Origin: Nakamurella endophytica
GTDB lineage: Bacteria; Actinomycetota; Actinomycetes; Mycobacteriales; Nakamurellaceae
Direction of reading: 5' to 3'
Assembly (NCBI RefSeq): GCF_014646215.1
Contig: NZ_BMNA01000004.1
Coordinates: 142,243-206,242, forward strand
DNA: 64,000 nt
Shown: positions 30,107 to 37,488 of the stretch, in pieces
Numbering within the stretch: the stretch's first letter is position 1
How the letters are laid out: every line of letters starts with the position of its first letter
Translations under genes and position numbers: made by a program
The notes under the pieces: model-generated
What the model was told of the DNA's origin: nothing
Seen by the model: the letters and a program-made list of their open reading frames with translations, nothing else
The model's database searches: none

Positions 30107-30822
30107 GCACCCCGCACATCGCCGCCGCGCCCGGCGACTTCGCGCCCGTCGTGCTGATGCCCGGCGACCCCCGCCGCGCCCGGCTGATCGCGCAGCGGCT
30201 GTTCGACGAGCCGCGGCTGGTCACCGACGTGCGCAACATCGAGGGGTGGACGGGCACCGTCGCCGGCCGGCCGGTGTCCGTCCTGGCCTCCGGCATGGGC
30301 TGCCCGTCGATCACCATCTACGCCACCGAGCTGTTCCGGTTCTACGGCGTCCGGCGGATCGTCCGCGTCGGCACTGCCGGCGGGCTGGCGCCCCGCCTGC
30401 AGCTCGGCGACGTGGTGGTCGGCTCCGCCGCGCACACCGACTCGTCGATCAACACCACGCGGATCCCCGGTGTGCACTTCGCCGCGGCGCCGTCCTACGG
30501 GCTGCTCAGCGCCGCCGTGGCCGCCGCCCGCGCCGCCGGCGTACCGGTGCACGTCGGCCCGATCTTCTCCAGCGACCACTTCTACGGCGTCGGCTCCGAT
30601 GTGTTCTCCGCACTGGCCAGGCACGGCACGCTCGCCGTGGAGATGGAGGCCGCGGCGCTCTACGGCGTGGCCGCGGCCGAGGGCGGCGAGGCGCTCACCA
30701 CGGCGACGATCACCGACCACCTCGAGCGCGGCGAATCCATGACACCGGCCGAGCGCGAGGAGTGCTTCCAGCGCATGTCGCGGATCGCCCTGGCCGCCGT
30801 GCTGTCCGACAGCCCGTCCTGA
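30103..30822 (+). CDS. deoD: Purine nucleoside phosphorylase, hexameric DeoD type
   Basis: 239-residue phosphorylase of the NP-I family, distinct from the trimeric PunA in this window. Visible motifs are MPGDPRRARLIA near residue 18, VRVGTAGGL, and the nucleoside-binding VEMEAAALYGVAA. The chain length matches E. coli DeoD. It starts with a GTG inside the P450 stop. Uridine phosphorylase is a close relative, so base specificity is not certain. Confidence 0.92.
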   Translation: MSTPHIAAAPGDFAPVVLMPGDPRRARLIAQRLFDEPRLVTDVRNIEGWTGTVAGRPVSVLASGMGCPSITIYATELFRFYGVRRIVRVGTAGGLAPRLQLGDVVVGSAAHTDSSINTTRIPGVHFAAAPSYGLLSAAVAAARAAGVPVHVGPIFSSDHFYGVGSDVFSALARHGTLAVEMEAAALYGVAAAEGGEALTTATITDHLERGESMTPAEREECFQRMSRIALAAVLSDSPS

Positions 30823-30843
30823 CCGGCCGCACCGAACCGGGGC

Positions 30844-31581
30844 TCAGTGCGGGTACAGCCCGCCGTCGAGCAGGTAGACCTTGCCGGTCAGGTAGCCGGA
30901 GCCGAGCATCGTCAGGGCCAGCTCGGCGACCTCGTCGGCGGTGCCGAACCGGCCGACCGGGATGCGCCCGGCGTCCGCATCTGCCGGCAGCATCCCGGTG
31001 TCGGCCACCAGTGCCGGCGCGAGGGCGTTGACGGTGACACCCGATCCCGCGTACCGCGCGGACAGCCACGCCGTCAGGCCGTGCAGGGCCGCCTTCGACG
31101 CGGCGTAGTGCGGGCCGATGAGCCCACCGGTGAACGCCGCGACGGACGAGGTGAACAGCACCCGGCCGAAGCCCCGGTCCGCCATGTCCGGCACGAGCCG
31201 TTGGGCGAGTAGGAACGGGGCCGTCAGGTTGACGGCCAGAGTGCGCTGCCAGGTGTCCAGGTCCAGCTCCGGAAGACCCGGGGTGGGCACCGACAGCCCC
31301 GCGTTGGCCAGCAGCAGGTCGACGGGCCCGCACTCCGCGGCGACCCGGTCGGCCAGGGCGACCACCTGGCCCGGATCGGCCAGGTCGGCACCCGCGGCGA
31401 TGGCCCGGACACCGCTCGCCCGCGCCTGTGCTGCCGATTCCTCGGCGGCGGCGGCATCCCCGCCGTAGGCCACCGCGACGTCCGCGCCGGCCGCTGCCAG
31501 CCGCCGGACCAGCGCCCGCCCGATGCCGCCTGACCCGCCGGTCACCAGCGCCACCCGCCCGGCCAGGTCCCCGATCGCCAT
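30844..31581 (-). CDS. Short-chain dehydrogenase/reductase
   Basis: 245-residue classical SDR. The cofactor loop is TGGSGGIG (residues 14-21), the structural NAG motif is at 93-95, and the catalytic Ser-Tyr-Lys lies at S145/S146, Y159 and K163 (YAASK). It is convergent with deoD. The ATG lies 6 nt after TACCGT on the minus strand and has no Shine-Dalgarno sequence. Substrate unknown; 3-oxoacyl reductase-like and sugar dehydrogenase functions are both possible. Confidence 0.9.
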   Translation of the reverse strand: MAIGDLAGRVALVTGGSGGIGRALVRRLAAAGADVAVAYGGDAAAAEESAAQARASGVRAIAAGADLADPGQVVALADRVAAECGPVDLLLANAGLSVPTPGLPELDLDTWQRTLAVNLTAPFLLAQRLVPDMADRGFGRVLFTSSVAAFTGGLIGPHYAASKAALHGLTAWLSARYAGSGVTVNALAPALVADTGMLPADADAGRIPVGRFGTADEVAELALTMLGSGYLTGKVYLLDGGLYPH

Positions 31582-31587
31582 GCACCG

Positions 31588-31593
31588 ACGGTA
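31588..31593 (-). promoter_or_regulatory. -10 element for leaderless SDR gene
   Basis: Minus-strand TACCGT followed by 6 nt and the SDR ATG, the same layout as add. Confidence 0.45.
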
Positions 31594-31717
31594 GGCCGAC
31601 GGGTTCCGGGTGGCCCGGCCGGGACCGGGGCAGTCGGCCGGCCGACCCTCTTCGCCGTCACACTGCGTGAGGGACGCCCGGCGCGGTACCCCCTTCGTAT
31701 GGACTGTTCATCAAACC

Positions 31718-31746
31718 TTCAACGACCTCGCCGAGCGGCCTATCGT
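31718..31746 (+). promoter_or_regulatory. Promoter of the small ORF at 31785
   Basis: TTCAAC (31718-31723), 17-nt spacer, TATCGT (31741-31746). Transcription would start near 31753, giving a leader of about 30 nt that contains the GGAGGTG ribosome-binding site. The surrounding 60 bp are less GC-rich than the genome average. Confidence 0.5.
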
Positions 31747-31784
31747 GAGCATGTCGCTCCCGCTCGACCCGTCGGAGGTGTCCT

Positions 31785-31976
31785 GTGACCACCCAGCCGT
31801 TCCGCCCGACGGGCGGCCCGCTCGCCGAGGCCCAGCAGTTCCGCGACCGTGTGTTCCGCCGCGCGGGCCTGCTGCCCCGCTATGCGACCGACGCCCTCCG
31901 CGGCCGGTCGGCGACGGAGCAGCCGGTCCTGCACCTCGCCCCGGACCACCGGCCGGAGCTGCTTCCTCGCGGCTGA
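31785..31976 (+). CDS. Small hypothetical protein (63 residues)
   Basis: A 63-residue ORF starting with GTG, preceded by a near-perfect Shine-Dalgarno sequence GGAGGTG (31774-31780) and a plausible promoter. It is basic, rich in Arg, Pro and Gln, and has no membrane helix, signal or cysteine. Its start reads MTTQPFRPTGGPLAEAQQF. No family is recognised. It lies between the divergent SDR gene and the end of the amidohydrolase gene. Confidence 0.5.
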   Translation: MTTQPFRPTGGPLAEAQQFRDRVFRRAGLLPRYATDALRGRSATEQPVLHLAPDHRPELLPRG

Positions 31977-32009
31977 GACCGCCTGCGGACGACCTGTCCG
32001 GGCAAGACG

Positions 32010-33386
32010 TCAGTAGGCGTTGTAGCTCTGGATCGACGTCCCGTGGCTGGTGTCGGTGAGCCGTGCCAACCGCGGCCCGAGGTCGGCGACGACGGCGGGC
32101 ACGTCGACGGTGAGCAGCCGGCGGTCCTGCATCAGCACCCGGCCGGCCACCACCGTCGTGGAGATGTCCGCGGACCGGGCGCTGTAGACCAGGGTGGCCG
32201 CGAGGTCGTGGACGGGCTGGGTGTGCGGTCCGGAGAGGTCGACGAGGACGATGTCGGCCTGGTGCCCCGGTGCCAGCGAGCCGATGCGGCCGGCGAGCCC
32301 GACCGCCGCCGCACTACCGAGCGTGGCGAGGCCGAGCACGTCCCGCGCCGTCATCCACAGCTCGTCGCCCTCCTCCACCCGCTGCACCAGCGCGGTGACG
32401 AGCATGCTCTCCCACACGTCGAGGGTGTTGTTCGACGCCGCCCCGTCGGTGGCCAGCCCGACCGCGACGCCGGCGGACAGCAGGGACCGGATCGGGGTGG
32501 TCTCCTCGCCCTGCTTGAGGTAGCCCTTGGGCGCGCTGCCCACCCCCACCCGGCCGCGGGCCCGGGCCAGCAGCGGCAGGTCCTCCTGGACGACGCCCTT
32601 GGCGTGGGCGATCAGCACCCGGGCGTCGAGCAGTCCGGTGTGCTCGAGCACCGCGATCGGGGTCATGCCGCGACGTGCCCGGCTGGCCCTGGTCTCCGCG
32701 CGGCTCTCCGCGGCGTGGATGTGCACGAGCAGGTCGTGCTGCAGCGCGGCGGCCGCGGTGGTGCGCAGGTCGTCGTCGTCGACGGTGTAGGCGCCGTGCG
32801 GCGCGAGGCTGGTGGTGATCCGCCCGCCCGCCGCGTCCCGGTGGGACAGCGCGAACTCCAGCGAGGTGTCGAACCCCGCCCGGCCCTGGCTGCTGAAGTA
32901 CGTCCAGCCCAGGTTGGCCCGCAGCCCGGTCTCGTCGACGGCGCGCGCCACCCGGTCCATCTCGAAGTAGTGGTCGGCGAACGTGGTGACCCCGGCGGCG
33001 ATCATCTCGGCGCACGCGAGCCGGGCCCCGACCTCGACGTCGTCGGGGATCAGATTGACCTCCATCGGCCAGATCCGGGTGTTGAACCAGTCGACGGTCG
33101 ACACGTTCTCGGCGGCGCCGCGGAACAGCACCATGGGCGAGTGGGTGTGGCAGTTGATCAGCCCGGGCATGGCGACCTGCCCGCGGCCGTCGATCACCTG
33201 CGCCGCGGGGACCGGCGTCCCCTCGACGGGTCCGACGAAGTCGATCACCCCGTCCCGGACGACGATCGTCGACCCGGGCCGGAAGTCGATCGCGCCGTCC
33301 GGCCCGTGCACCAGCGAGGTGACATCGGTGATCACCAGATCGGCGGGTCCGGGGGCGGGCTGTGGCACGGTGGCGTCCGACGGCAT
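32010..33386 (-). CDS. Amidohydrolase, methylthioadenosine/S-adenosylhomocysteine deaminase type
   Basis: 458-residue metal-dependent hydrolase of the cytosine deaminase/SsnA/MtaD group. Metal ligands are visible in CHTHSP (H80, H82), a later HIHAAE, and ATDGAASNN carrying the catalytic aspartate. The phrase PGLINCHTHSPMVLFRG is typical of MTA/SAH deaminases, which make the inosyl derivatives; guanine deaminase-like and triazine hydrolase-like activities occur in the same superfamily. The ATG at 33386 is 6 nt after a TTGGAT hexamer. Its place among nucleoside genes supports a nucleoside substrate (inference). Confidence 0.88.
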   Translation of the reverse strand: MPSDATVPQPAPGPADLVITDVTSLVHGPDGAIDFRPGSTIVVRDGVIDFVGPVEGTPVPAAQVIDGRGQVAMPGLINCHTHSPMVLFRGAAENVSTVDWFNTRIWPMEVNLIPDDVEVGARLACAEMIAAGVTTFADHYFEMDRVARAVDETGLRANLGWTYFSSQGRAGFDTSLEFALSHRDAAGGRITTSLAPHGAYTVDDDDLRTTAAAALQHDLLVHIHAAESRAETRASRARRGMTPIAVLEHTGLLDARVLIAHAKGVVQEDLPLLARARGRVGVGSAPKGYLKQGEETTPIRSLLSAGVAVGLATDGAASNNTLDVWESMLVTALVQRVEEGDELWMTARDVLGLATLGSAAAVGLAGRIGSLAPGHQADIVLVDLSGPHTQPVHDLAATLVYSARSADISTTVVAGRVLMQDRRLLTVDVPAVVADLGPRLARLTDTSHGTSIQSYNAY

Positions 33387-33514
33387 GGGGCCATCCAACC
33401 GGACCTCTCCGGCCGCGGGGCACCACGGGTGCAGCCCGGCGGGCGCGGGCGGGTCCGCGGACCGGTGGTGCGGTCGCGATGCAGGCAGCCGGACGGCGAC
33501 GGGCAGGAGGCACG

Positions 33515-34612
33515 GTGGACGGCGCAGCGAGCGACACCGCAGGCGGCACCGCAGGCGGCGCGGCGGACGACGGCGCGGGACCGACAAGCACGACGGACGG
33601 GGTGGAGCTGGCGGTGCGGGCGCTGCTGGCCCGCGCGGACGGTGACGCCGACGCCGCCGTGCACCACGCCCGGGCTGCGGCGGCCGCGGGATCCCTGCTC
33701 GGCCACGCCTTGTCGCGCTACCTCGACCCCGCAGCCGGGGCCGCCGCCGCTGCCGGCGCCACCGCGCCGGTCTACGACGCTCCCGCGGCGTTCCAGGCCT
33801 TCGTCGACGGCGGCGGCAACGTCGAGCTCTACCGGCGGACCAGCGCGGCGCTGGCCGCGGTGTACCGGCGGGCGCCGCGCGGCCGGGTGCTCGACCTCGG
33901 CTGCGGCGACGGCCTTGCGGTGGTCCCGGCGGTGCTCGCCGCCGGCGACGCCGCGCCGGCCTCCGTCGACCTGGTGGAGCCGTCCGCCGCCCTGCTCGCC
34001 GACTGCCGGGCCCGGTGCGCGGCCGCCGGCCTGGCCGTCGTCGCTCAGGCACCGACACCGACACCGACACCGACGACACCGGCCGACGCTCCCGCCGGCC
34101 CGACACCGACGGACGGTCGCGGCCCGGCCGCCGGCACGACGGTGCGGACCTGGCAGACCACGGCCCAGCAGTGGCTCGGCGGACCGGCGGCCGGTCAGCG
34201 GTGGGACGTGGTGGAGTCGACCTTCGCGCTGCAGTCGCTGCCGCCCGCGGACCGCGCCGCGGTGCTGTCCGCCGTCGCCGACCGCGCCGCGACGCTGGCC
34301 GTGGTGGAGTTCGACGTCCCGCCGGAGCCGGCCACCCCCGAGGACCGGGCGCGGTCGCTGGCGCGGCGCTACGAGCACGGCATCGCCGAGTACGGCGCCG
34401 ACCGCGACCTGGTCACCCAGGGCTTCCTGGTCCCGGTGCTGCTCGGGCTCGTCGACCCCGCGGCCTCCCGGACCAACTGGGAGCATCCCGCCGCCACCTG
34501 GGCCGCCGACGTCGCGGCCGCGGGGTGGACCGATGTCCGGGTCGAGCCGGTCGCCGACTACTGGTACGCCCCGGCGTTCCTGCTGACCGCCCGCAGCGGC
34601 ACCCGCGGCTGA
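33515..34612 (+). CDS. Class I SAM-dependent methyltransferase
   Basis: 365-residue protein with the SAM-binding motif VLDLGCGDGLAV at about residue 125 and an acidic strand end VDLVEPS after it. An unusual low-complexity insertion of about 30 residues (PTPTPTPTTPADAP and similar) interrupts the domain after the third strand. The GTG at 33515 follows AGGAGG; an ATG at 33479 is an alternative. The N-terminal 80 residues are Ala/Gly-rich. The methylated substrate is unknown; a link with the divergent amidohydrolase, which could clear S-adenosylhomocysteine-type products, is speculative. Confidence 0.83.
   Translation: MDGAASDTAGGTAGGAADDGAGPTSTTDGVELAVRALLARADGDADAAVHHARAAAAAGSLLGHALSRYLDPAAGAAAAAGATAPVYDAPAAFQAFVDGGGNVELYRRTSAALAAVYRRAPRGRVLDLGCGDGLAVVPAVLAAGDAAPASVDLVEPSAALLADCRARCAAAGLAVVAQAPTPTPTPTTPADAPAGPTPTDGRGPAAGTTVRTWQTTAQQWLGGPAAGQRWDVVESTFALQSLPPADRAAVLSAVADRAATLAVVEFDVPPEPATPEDRARSLARRYEHGIAEYGADRDLVTQGFLVPVLLGLVDPAASRTNWEHPAATWAADVAAAGWTDVRVEPVADYWYAPAFLLTARSGTRG
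34051..34074 (+). repeat. ACCGAC hexanucleotide repeat inside methyltransferase gene
   Basis: Four exact copies of ACCGAC encode a Pro-Thr run within an inserted linker. Related ACCGAC or CCGACA units continue downstream to about 34110. Confidence 0.8.
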
Positions 34613-34663
34613 CCCACCGCGGGCCGCGCGGCGGGTTGACCTCAGCAGTACGGGCGGCGGACC

Positions 34664-34699
34664 GACCGCATGGGAGCCGCCCCGGCGGCCCGTGCGGTC
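34664..34699. terminator. Bidirectional terminator between methyltransferase and cdd genes
   Basis: 11-bp stem (GACCGCATGGG at 34664-34674 with 34689-34699, one G-T wobble) and a 14-nt GC-rich loop, between the convergent stops at 34612 and 34707. Confidence 0.65.
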
Positions 34700-34706
34700 C
34701 CGCGGG

Positions 34707-35123
34707 TCAGGCCGGCAGGTGCTCGGGCCCGAACGCCTCGGGCAGCACGAACCGCATGTCCCGGGGACCGACCGGGGTGTCCACCACGAGGTCCGGACCG
34801 CCGAACTCGTACAGGACCTGGCGGCAGCGCCCGCACGGCATCAACAGGTCCCCGACCCCCGACCGGCAGGCCAGCGCCACCAGCCGGCCGCCGCCGGTCA
34901 GCCGCAACTGCCCGACCAGCGTGCACTCGGCGCACAGGCCCAGGCCGTAGGAGGCGTTCTCGACGTTGCAGCCGGTGATCAGCCGGCCGTCGTCGACGAC
35001 GGCCGCGACGCCGACCTGCAACCCGGAGTACGGGCAGTACGCCAGCTGCGCGGCCGCCACCGCCTGTTCCCGCAGCAGGTCCCAGTCGACGGCCGGCCCG
35101 GCGGGCCCCGCTGCGACGGTCAT
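34707..35123 (-). CDS. cdd: Cytidine deaminase
   Basis: 138-residue tetrameric-type cytidine deaminase. The zinc site is complete: C64-A65-E66 (catalytic glutamate) and PCGRC with C97 and C100. The substrate-binding motif GCNVENASYG is at residues 51-60. Its ATG overlaps the stop of the upstream permease (ATGA), so it is the last gene of the nucleoside importer operon and deaminates imported (deoxy)cytidine. Confidence 0.96.
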   Translation of the reverse strand: MTVAAGPAGPAVDWDLLREQAVAAAQLAYCPYSGLQVGVAAVVDDGRLITGCNVENASYGLGLCAECTLVGQLRLTGGGRLVALACRSGVGDLLMPCGRCRQVLYEFGGPDLVVDTPVGPRDMRFVLPEAFGPEHLPA

Positions 35124-36379
35124 CCGCGGCCGCCCTTGCGGTACGTCATGCCGTCGGCCTTGGGCGGCCGCAGCCGCTGCGAGGCGAGCCCCATGACCAG
35201 CAGGGTGATGGCGTACGGCGCCGCGGTGACGAGCTGGCCGGGCAGCGCGTCCGTCGCCAGGAACCACCAGATCGCCAGCGCGGCGATGACGACCGCCACC
35301 ACGGCCACCGCCCGGTTGCCGCGGCGCAGCTGCAGGGCCGCGACCAGCACCAGCGCGACGGCCAGCAGCAACAGGAAGGCGTGCATGGCGGTGCCCTCGC
35401 TGTCGAAGAGCTGGACGCCGTCGGTGTAGCCGAACAGGATCGCGCCGGCCGCCATGCCACCGGGTCGCCAGTTGCCGAAGATCAGCGAGGCCAGGCCGAT
35501 GAAGCCGCGGCCGGCCGTCTGGCCGTTGACGAACTTCAGGCCGATCACCAGGAAGGCGCCGGCCAGGCCGGACAGGGCGCCGGACACCAGCACGCCGATG
35601 TACTTGTAGCGGATGACGTTGACGCCCAGCGACTCGGCGGCGTACGGCGCCTCGCCCACGGACCGCAGCCGCAGCCCGAACCGGGTGCGCCACAGCACGA
35701 AGCCGGAGCCGGCGATCAGCAGCACCGCCAGCACGGTGAGCAGGGACAGGGACGTCGTCGCCCCGCCGAGGATGCCGGCCAGGTCGGAGACGAAGAACCA
35801 ACCCTTGGCCGCGATCGAGTCCAACCAGTCCGACAGCCCCGGGATGGTGATCCGGTAGACGTCGCTGACCGGCGGGGACTGCTGCTCGCCGCCGCCGGGC
35901 GCGTTGGCGAACAGCAGCTGGGACAGGAACAGCGCCAGGCCGGGCGCGACGATCGACAGCGCGACGCCGGCGATGATGTGGTCGACGCCGAAGGTCACGG
36001 TGGCCACCGCCAGGATGGCGCCGCCCACGACACCGGCCAGGATGCCGGCCACGACGCCGGGCCAGGGTCCGTACTGCCAGCCGATCCAGGCGCACCCGAA
36101 CGTGCCGAGCACCATCATCCCCTCGAGGCCGATGTTGACCACGCCGGCCCGCTCGGACCACAGGCCGGACAGGCCGGCCAGCGCGATGGGCACGGCCGCG
36201 GTGATCGCCGACTGCACGGCGCCGACCGACGTGAGGTTGGCGGCCCCGGTGAGCACCCGGACCAGCGAGATCACCGCCAGCGCCGCCAACACCAGCACCG
36301 ACCAGGTGACCGGGCTCCAGTGGCGGGTGCGCGGCTCGACCGCCGGCCGGGTGACGGGGGCGTCCTCGACGGCGCTCAT
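35120..36379 (-). CDS. Nucleoside ABC importer permease 2 (BMP-type system)
   Basis: 419-residue membrane protein of the branched-chain-type permease family used by BmpA nucleoside systems. About nine hydrophobic helices; the family segment GLWSERAGVVNIGLEGMM follows the first helices, and VGEAPYAAESLGVNV marks the cytoplasmic coupling region. Its ATG overlaps the stop of permease 1 and its stop overlaps cdd. It pairs with the adjacent permease to form the channel. Confidence 0.93.
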   Translation of the reverse strand: MSAVEDAPVTRPAVEPRTRHWSPVTWSVLVLAALAVISLVRVLTGAANLTSVGAVQSAITAAVPIALAGLSGLWSERAGVVNIGLEGMMVLGTFGCAWIGWQYGPWPGVVAGILAGVVGGAILAVATVTFGVDHIIAGVALSIVAPGLALFLSQLLFANAPGGGEQQSPPVSDVYRITIPGLSDWLDSIAAKGWFFVSDLAGILGGATTSLSLLTVLAVLLIAGSGFVLWRTRFGLRLRSVGEAPYAAESLGVNVIRYKYIGVLVSGALSGLAGAFLVIGLKFVNGQTAGRGFIGLASLIFGNWRPGGMAAGAILFGYTDGVQLFDSEGTAMHAFLLLLAVALVLVAALQLRRGNRAVAVVAVVIAALAIWWFLATDALPGQLVTAAPYAITLLVMGLASQRLRPPKADGMTYRKGGRG

Positions 36380-37488
36380 GCGGCCACCGGTTCCTTCCGG
36401 CTCTGCGCCAGCGCCCGGGCGACGTCCCGCTGTTCCAGGACGACGCGGTAGCGGCGGACGATCTCGTACGCGACGACCACCGACAGCACGATGGTGCCCT
36501 GCATGATCACGACCAGCTGGTTGGGCACGCCCACGCCCTGCAGGGCGTTGGCCGAGCTGTCGAGCGCGGACCACAGCAGCGCGGCGAAGGCCATGCCGAC
36601 CGGGTGATTGCGGCCGAGCAGGGCGATGGCGATGCCGGTGAACGCGAAGCCCGACGGGAAGTTGATCGAGTACTGATGCGAGGGGCCGTTGAGCAGCTCG
36701 GGCATGCCGACCAGCCCGGCCACCGCGCCGGACAGCAGCATCCCGGCCACCGCCATCCGCTTGACGCTGATCCCGCTGGCCACGGCGGCCGCCGGGTTGA
36801 GCCCGGTGGCCTTGATCTTGAAGCCGAACACGGTGCGGGACAGCAGGAACGCGTAGAGGACGCCGACCAGCAGGGCGAGCAGCAGCAGCGTGTACAGCGG
36901 CGTGATCGACTTCGGGATCGGGATGGTGGGCACCATCCCACCGTCGGTGATCGGCCGGGTGCCCAGGTTGTTGCCCTGCTGCACGGCCAGCCGCCCCGGG
37001 CTGAGCAGGTAGGCGATCACCGCGGTGGCGATGGCGTTCAGCATGATCGTGCTGATCACCTCGCTGACCCCGCGGCTGATCTTGAGCCACACCGCGATCC
37101 CGGCCCAGGCCGCACCGATCAGCATGGCCGCGACGATCGTCATCAGGATCCGGACGACCGACGGGATGCCCTGCATGAACGACGCGCCGGCGAGCGCGGC
37201 CGAGAGCATGGCGGCCAGCCGGTACTGGCCGTCGACGCCGATGTTCAAGAGGTTCATCTTGAACCCGATGGCCACCGCGACGGCCGCCAGGTAGTACGAG
37301 GACACCTGGTTGACCGTGCCGACCAGGACGCGCGGCCGGGAGAACGCCTGCCCCATGGCCCCGAACGCCTCGAACGGGTTGTGCCGGGTGAGCACCAGGA
37401 TGATCGCGGAGACGATCGCCGAGAAGATCAGCGCGCCGACCGGGCCGGCGGCGCCGAGCAGGACCCGGCGACCGGAGAGCGCCTTCAC
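36376..37488 (-). CDS. Nucleoside ABC importer permease 1 (BMP-type system)
   Basis: 370-residue membrane protein. The segment AIGFKMNLLNIGVDGQY corresponds to the NIGxEGQ signature of these permeases, and GLNPAAAVASGISVKRM to the coupling region. The GTG start overlaps the ATPase stop as GTGA; the longer frame upstream is a shadow of the ATPase gene. It is the third gene of a five-gene operon: binding protein, ATPase, two permeases, cdd. Confidence 0.93.
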   Translation of the reverse strand: MKALSGRRVLLGAAGPVGALIFSAIVSAIILVLTRHNPFEAFGAMGQAFSRPRVLVGTVNQVSSYYLAAVAVAIGFKMNLLNIGVDGQYRLAAMLSAALAGASFMQGIPSVVRILMTIVAAMLIGAAWAGIAVWLKISRGVSEVISTIMLNAIATAVIAYLLSPGRLAVQQGNNLGTRPITDGGMVPTIPIPKSITPLYTLLLLALLVGVLYAFLLSRTVFGFKIKATGLNPAAAVASGISVKRMAVAGMLLSGAVAGLVGMPELLNGPSHQYSINFPSGFAFTGIAIALLGRNHPVGMAFAALLWSALDSSANALQGVGVPNQLVVIMQGTIVLSVVVAYEIVRRYRVVLEQRDVARALAQSRKEPVAA

